64,000 bases of DNA from Microbacterium abyssi (lineage in GTDB: Bacteria > Actinomycetota > Actinomycetes > Actinomycetales > Microbacteriaceae). This document shows positions 62,258 through 64,000 of the stretch, in pieces. The translations under genes and the position numbers were made by a program. Location of the stretch: assembly GCF_015277895.1 (NCBI RefSeq), contig NZ_CP063815.1:1798001-1862000 (forward strand), read 5' to 3'. The notes under the pieces are model-generated. The model worked only from the letters and a program-made list of their open reading frames with translations, had not been told where the DNA came from and did no database searches. Every line of letters begins with the position of its first letter. Position 1 is the stretch's first letter.

Positions 62258-64000
62258 ATGGCCATCGCCGAACTGCGGCCCGTCAGCATCCCGTCTCGCG
62301 AGTCCCGGCCGGCCCGGGACACCGGGATCGATCTCGTCCGCGCGCTCTGTGTGCTCGGCGTCGTCGTCCTGCACGCGATGATGGTGGGCGTCACGGTGAC
62401 GGATGCCGGTCCCCTGTTCGCCAACGCGAGCGAGGGCTCCTGGTGGATCACGCCGCTGAGCTGGATGCTGCAGGTGATGCCGCTGTTCTTCGTGGTCGGC
62501 GGCTTCGCCGGGTACACCTCCTACGTGCGGGCACGTCAGCGCGGTGGAACGCCGGCGGCGTTCGTGGCGGGCCGGATCCACCGCCTCCTGTTGCCGGCCG
62601 TGTGCACGATCGCCGTGGTCGGCATCGCGCTCACCGCCCTGCTGCTGCACGGCGTCCCCGAGGAGCTGGTCGGCATCGCCGGTTACCGGTTCGGCCAGCC
62701 GCTGTGGTTCCTGGGCGTGTTCCTGCTCTGCCAGGTACTGCTCCCGGCCCTCGCCGCCGCGCACGAGCGGGCGCCGGGCCGCACGATCGCGCTGCTCGTC
62801 GCGGCGGCGGTCGTGGTGGACGCCGTGCGCATCGGGACAGGCGCGGATGCCGTCGGCATCCTGAATCTCGCGTTCGTGTGGCTCGCGCTGCAGCAGCTGG
62901 GCTTCTTCCTCGCCGACGGACGCATCGGCGCGCTCACCCGCCGCACGCGGGCGATCATCGGCCTCGCCGCTGTCGCGGGCCTGCTGCTCAGCGTCGCCTC
63001 GGGCGTGCACTCCCCCGACCTCATCGCGAACCTCAACCCGCCGACCACCGCGCTGCTGTTCGTCGGCGTCGCCCACACGATGCTGATGTCGTTGATGCGC
63101 GAGCGGCTGAATCGCTGGAGTCTCCGACCGTTCGGCATGCGCCTGCGCGGATTCGTGACGCCCAGGGCGATGACGATCTACCTGTGGCACATGCCCGTCC
63201 TGCTCGCCATGGCGGGCGCATCCGCCGTCTTCGCGATCGTCACCGGCATCGCGTTGCCCGAGCCCAGCAGCCCTGCCTGGTGGCTGACCCGGCCGCTGTG
63301 GCTGGCCGTCGCCTTCGCCCTGACCGGCGGCGTCGTGATGGTCTTCGCCCGGATCGAGGCGCGCTCCGCGCCCAGCCACACGGACGCGACCCCGCGTCTC
63401 GTGGGCGCCTCGGTGATCGGCATCGGCGCCGTCGTCGGTCTTCTCGTGCTCGGCGCCACCCCGATCACCGCGGCGATCACGGTGCTGCTGATGATCGCGG
63501 CCCTGCGGCTGGCGCGCACCCGGCGTCCGGCGAAGCTCGAGGCCGCGGCTGCTCAGCCGGGCTCTGCGCCGTGGCCGAGCCGGAGTCCCGGCAGCATCGC
63601 GAGCAGCATCACGCCGATCGCGAAGGCGAACACGAGCGGAAACGCCTCCGCACCGCCGCCCAGGGTCGCAACGCCCAGCCCTGCCAGGGCGACCGCGACC
63701 GCTGAGCCGGTGGCATCCGAGATCGACAGCGCCGACGAGTTGAACCCGGCGTTGCCCGGTGCCGAGTACGCCAGCGTCAGGACCGTGAGCCGCGGGTACA
63801 GCAGACCCATGCCGCCGCCGGCGAAGCCCCAGCCGATCACGATGATGACGGGGCTCGCGCCGGTGAGCGCCGTGATGAGCACGCTGACGAGCGCGAAGAG
63901 GATGAGTGCGAGGCTGACGAGCGCGATGCGCCGGTTGCCCAGCTTCTCGCCGTACCTCCCCTGGAGGGCGGATCCTCCTGCCCACGCGAAGGCCGCGAGC
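62258..64000 (+). CDS. Acyltransferase family 3 protein, no stop codon before window end
   Basis: A polytopic membrane acyltransferase (OatA/NodX-like), with GIDLVRALCVLGVVVLHAM (landmark DLVRALCVLGVVVLHA; catalytic-site Arg/His) near residue 25, MPLFFVVGGFAGY, QPLWFLGVFLLCQ, and IYLWHMPVLLAMAGA. About ten helices run to ~residue 425. Such enzymes modify cell-surface sugars or lipids. The homologous part seems to end near 63540, but the frame stays open to base 64000 (581 codons), running antisense to the MFS gene in the register where third positions coincide, so the true end is uncertain. GAGGAGG precedes the ATG. Confidence 0.75.
   Translation, partial: MAIAELRPVSIPSRESRPARDTGIDLVRALCVLGVVVLHAMMVGVTVTDAGPLFANASEGSWWITPLSWMLQVMPLFFVVGGFAGYTSYVRARQRGGTPAAFVAGRIHRLLLPAVCTIAVVGIALTALLLHGVPEELVGIAGYRFGQPLWFLGVFLLCQVLLPALAAAHERAPGRTIALLVAAAVVVDAVRIGTGADAVGILNLAFVWLALQQLGFFLADGRIGALTRRTRAIIGLAAVAGLLLSVASGVHSPDLIANLNPPTTALLFVGVAHTMLMSLMRERLNRWSLRPFGMRLRGFVTPRAMTIYLWHMPVLLAMAGASAVFAIVTGIALPEPSSPAWWLTRPLWLAVAFALTGGVVMVFARIEARSAPSHTDATPRLVGASVIGIGAVVGLLVLGATPITAAITVLLMIAALRLARTRRPAKLEAAAAQPGSAPWPSRSPGSIASSITPIAKANTSGNASAPPPRVATPSPARATATAEPVASEIDSADELNPALPGAEYASVRTVSRGYSRPMPPPAKPQPITMMTGLAPVSAVMSTLTSAKRMSARLTSAMRRLPSFSPYLPWRADPPAHAKAAS
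63553..64000 (-). CDS. MFS transporter, C-terminal part, 5' end outside window
   Basis: The last ~149 residues of a major-facilitator-type permease. Four to five hydrophobic helices are visible: LAAFAWAGGSALQGRYGEKLGNRRI (containing the conserved short loop RYGEKLGNRR), ALVSLALILFALVSVLI, SPVIIVIGWGFAGGGMGLLY, ATGSAVAVALAGLGVATL and FPLVFAFAIGVMLLAMLPGL. The end HGAEPG precedes a TGA. The substrate is unknown. It is convergent with the acyltransferase gene. Confidence 0.85.
   Translation of the reverse strand, partial: LAAFAWAGGSALQGRYGEKLGNRRIALVSLALILFALVSVLITALTGASPVIIVIGWGFAGGGMGLLYPRLTVLTLAYSAPGNAGFNSSALSISDATGSAVAVALAGLGVATLGGGAEAFPLVFAFAIGVMLLAMLPGLRLGHGAEPG

Noticed and set aside
62203..63705. 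A long plus-strand frame rich in Arg and Pro overlapping the acyltransferase
   Set aside because: Its translation is dominated by Arg/Ala/Pro with no hydrophobic helices or family motif; it is an off-frame shadow of the acyltransferase.

Overview
The window is high-GC actinobacterial chromosome, most likely Microbacteriaceae and probably Microbacterium or a close relative. The evidence is about 70% GC, GTG starts and ATGA/GTGA stop-start overlaps throughout, GatCAB, GlgE, DivIVA-like and DUF2017/DUF2469 proteins, and many genes that appear to be leaderless. It is almost wholly housekeeping DNA. I see no prophage, insertion sequence, CRISPR array or defence island, and only two tRNA genes.

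Layout. 1-8.6 kb: 3' end of aminopeptidase N, an MscS channel / truncated haemoglobin / FAD dehydrogenase operon, two hot-dog acyl-CoA thioesterases and the ABC-F factor EttA. 8.6-13.0 kb: a small lipoprotein, an SSB, tRNA-Arg, oligoribonuclease, tRNA-His, a LysE exporter and the zincin-clpS-DUF2017 operon. 13.0-18.7 kb (minus strand): a P-loop kinase-like protein, a YtfJ-like protein, DNA polymerase IV and gatCAB. 18.7-27.4 kb: acyl-CoA synthetase, DEAD-box helicase, acylphosphatase, then ligA, mnmA and a cysteine desulfurase on the minus strand. 27.4-33.8 kb: the alpha-glucan genes glgX-glgE-glgB. 33.8-43.8 kb: a thioredoxin/TPR protein, a membrane protein with an internal lipobox, an AI-2E-type transporter, cell-wall and DivIVA-like proteins, and the translation/lipid cluster rpsB-tsf-pyrH-frr-cdsA. 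44-49.6 kb: an M23 peptidase homologue, xerC, an Ala/Ser-rich exported protein, a phosphotransferase and an OmpR-type two-component system. 49.6-56.5 kb: dprA-comM-yraN, DUF2469, rnhB-lepB, rplS, map. 56.6-64 kb: an endonuclease V-type repair enzyme, a methyltransferase, a second ABC-F ATPase, then dedA with a DesK/LuxR-type two-component system, an acyltransferase and the end of an MFS transporter.

The most useful signals are regulatory. (1) Seventeen genes have a TANNNT-like -10 hexamer exactly 6 nt before the start codon, as expected for leaderless mRNAs. (2) The dedA/two-component operon and the following acyltransferase share an unusual promoter made of a 20-21 bp dyad, a conserved -35 block and an equally spaced -10, suggesting the LuxR-type regulator controls both. 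(3) A GATGAG-N5-TCTTAG box occurs upstream of the OmpR-type system and again upstream of the Ala/Ser-rich exported protein 1.1 kb away. Other points of interest are a long membrane protein that seems to carry a lipoprotein signal in its middle, a hairpin that may serve as both terminator and promoter, and an acyltransferase frame with no stop codon before the window ends.
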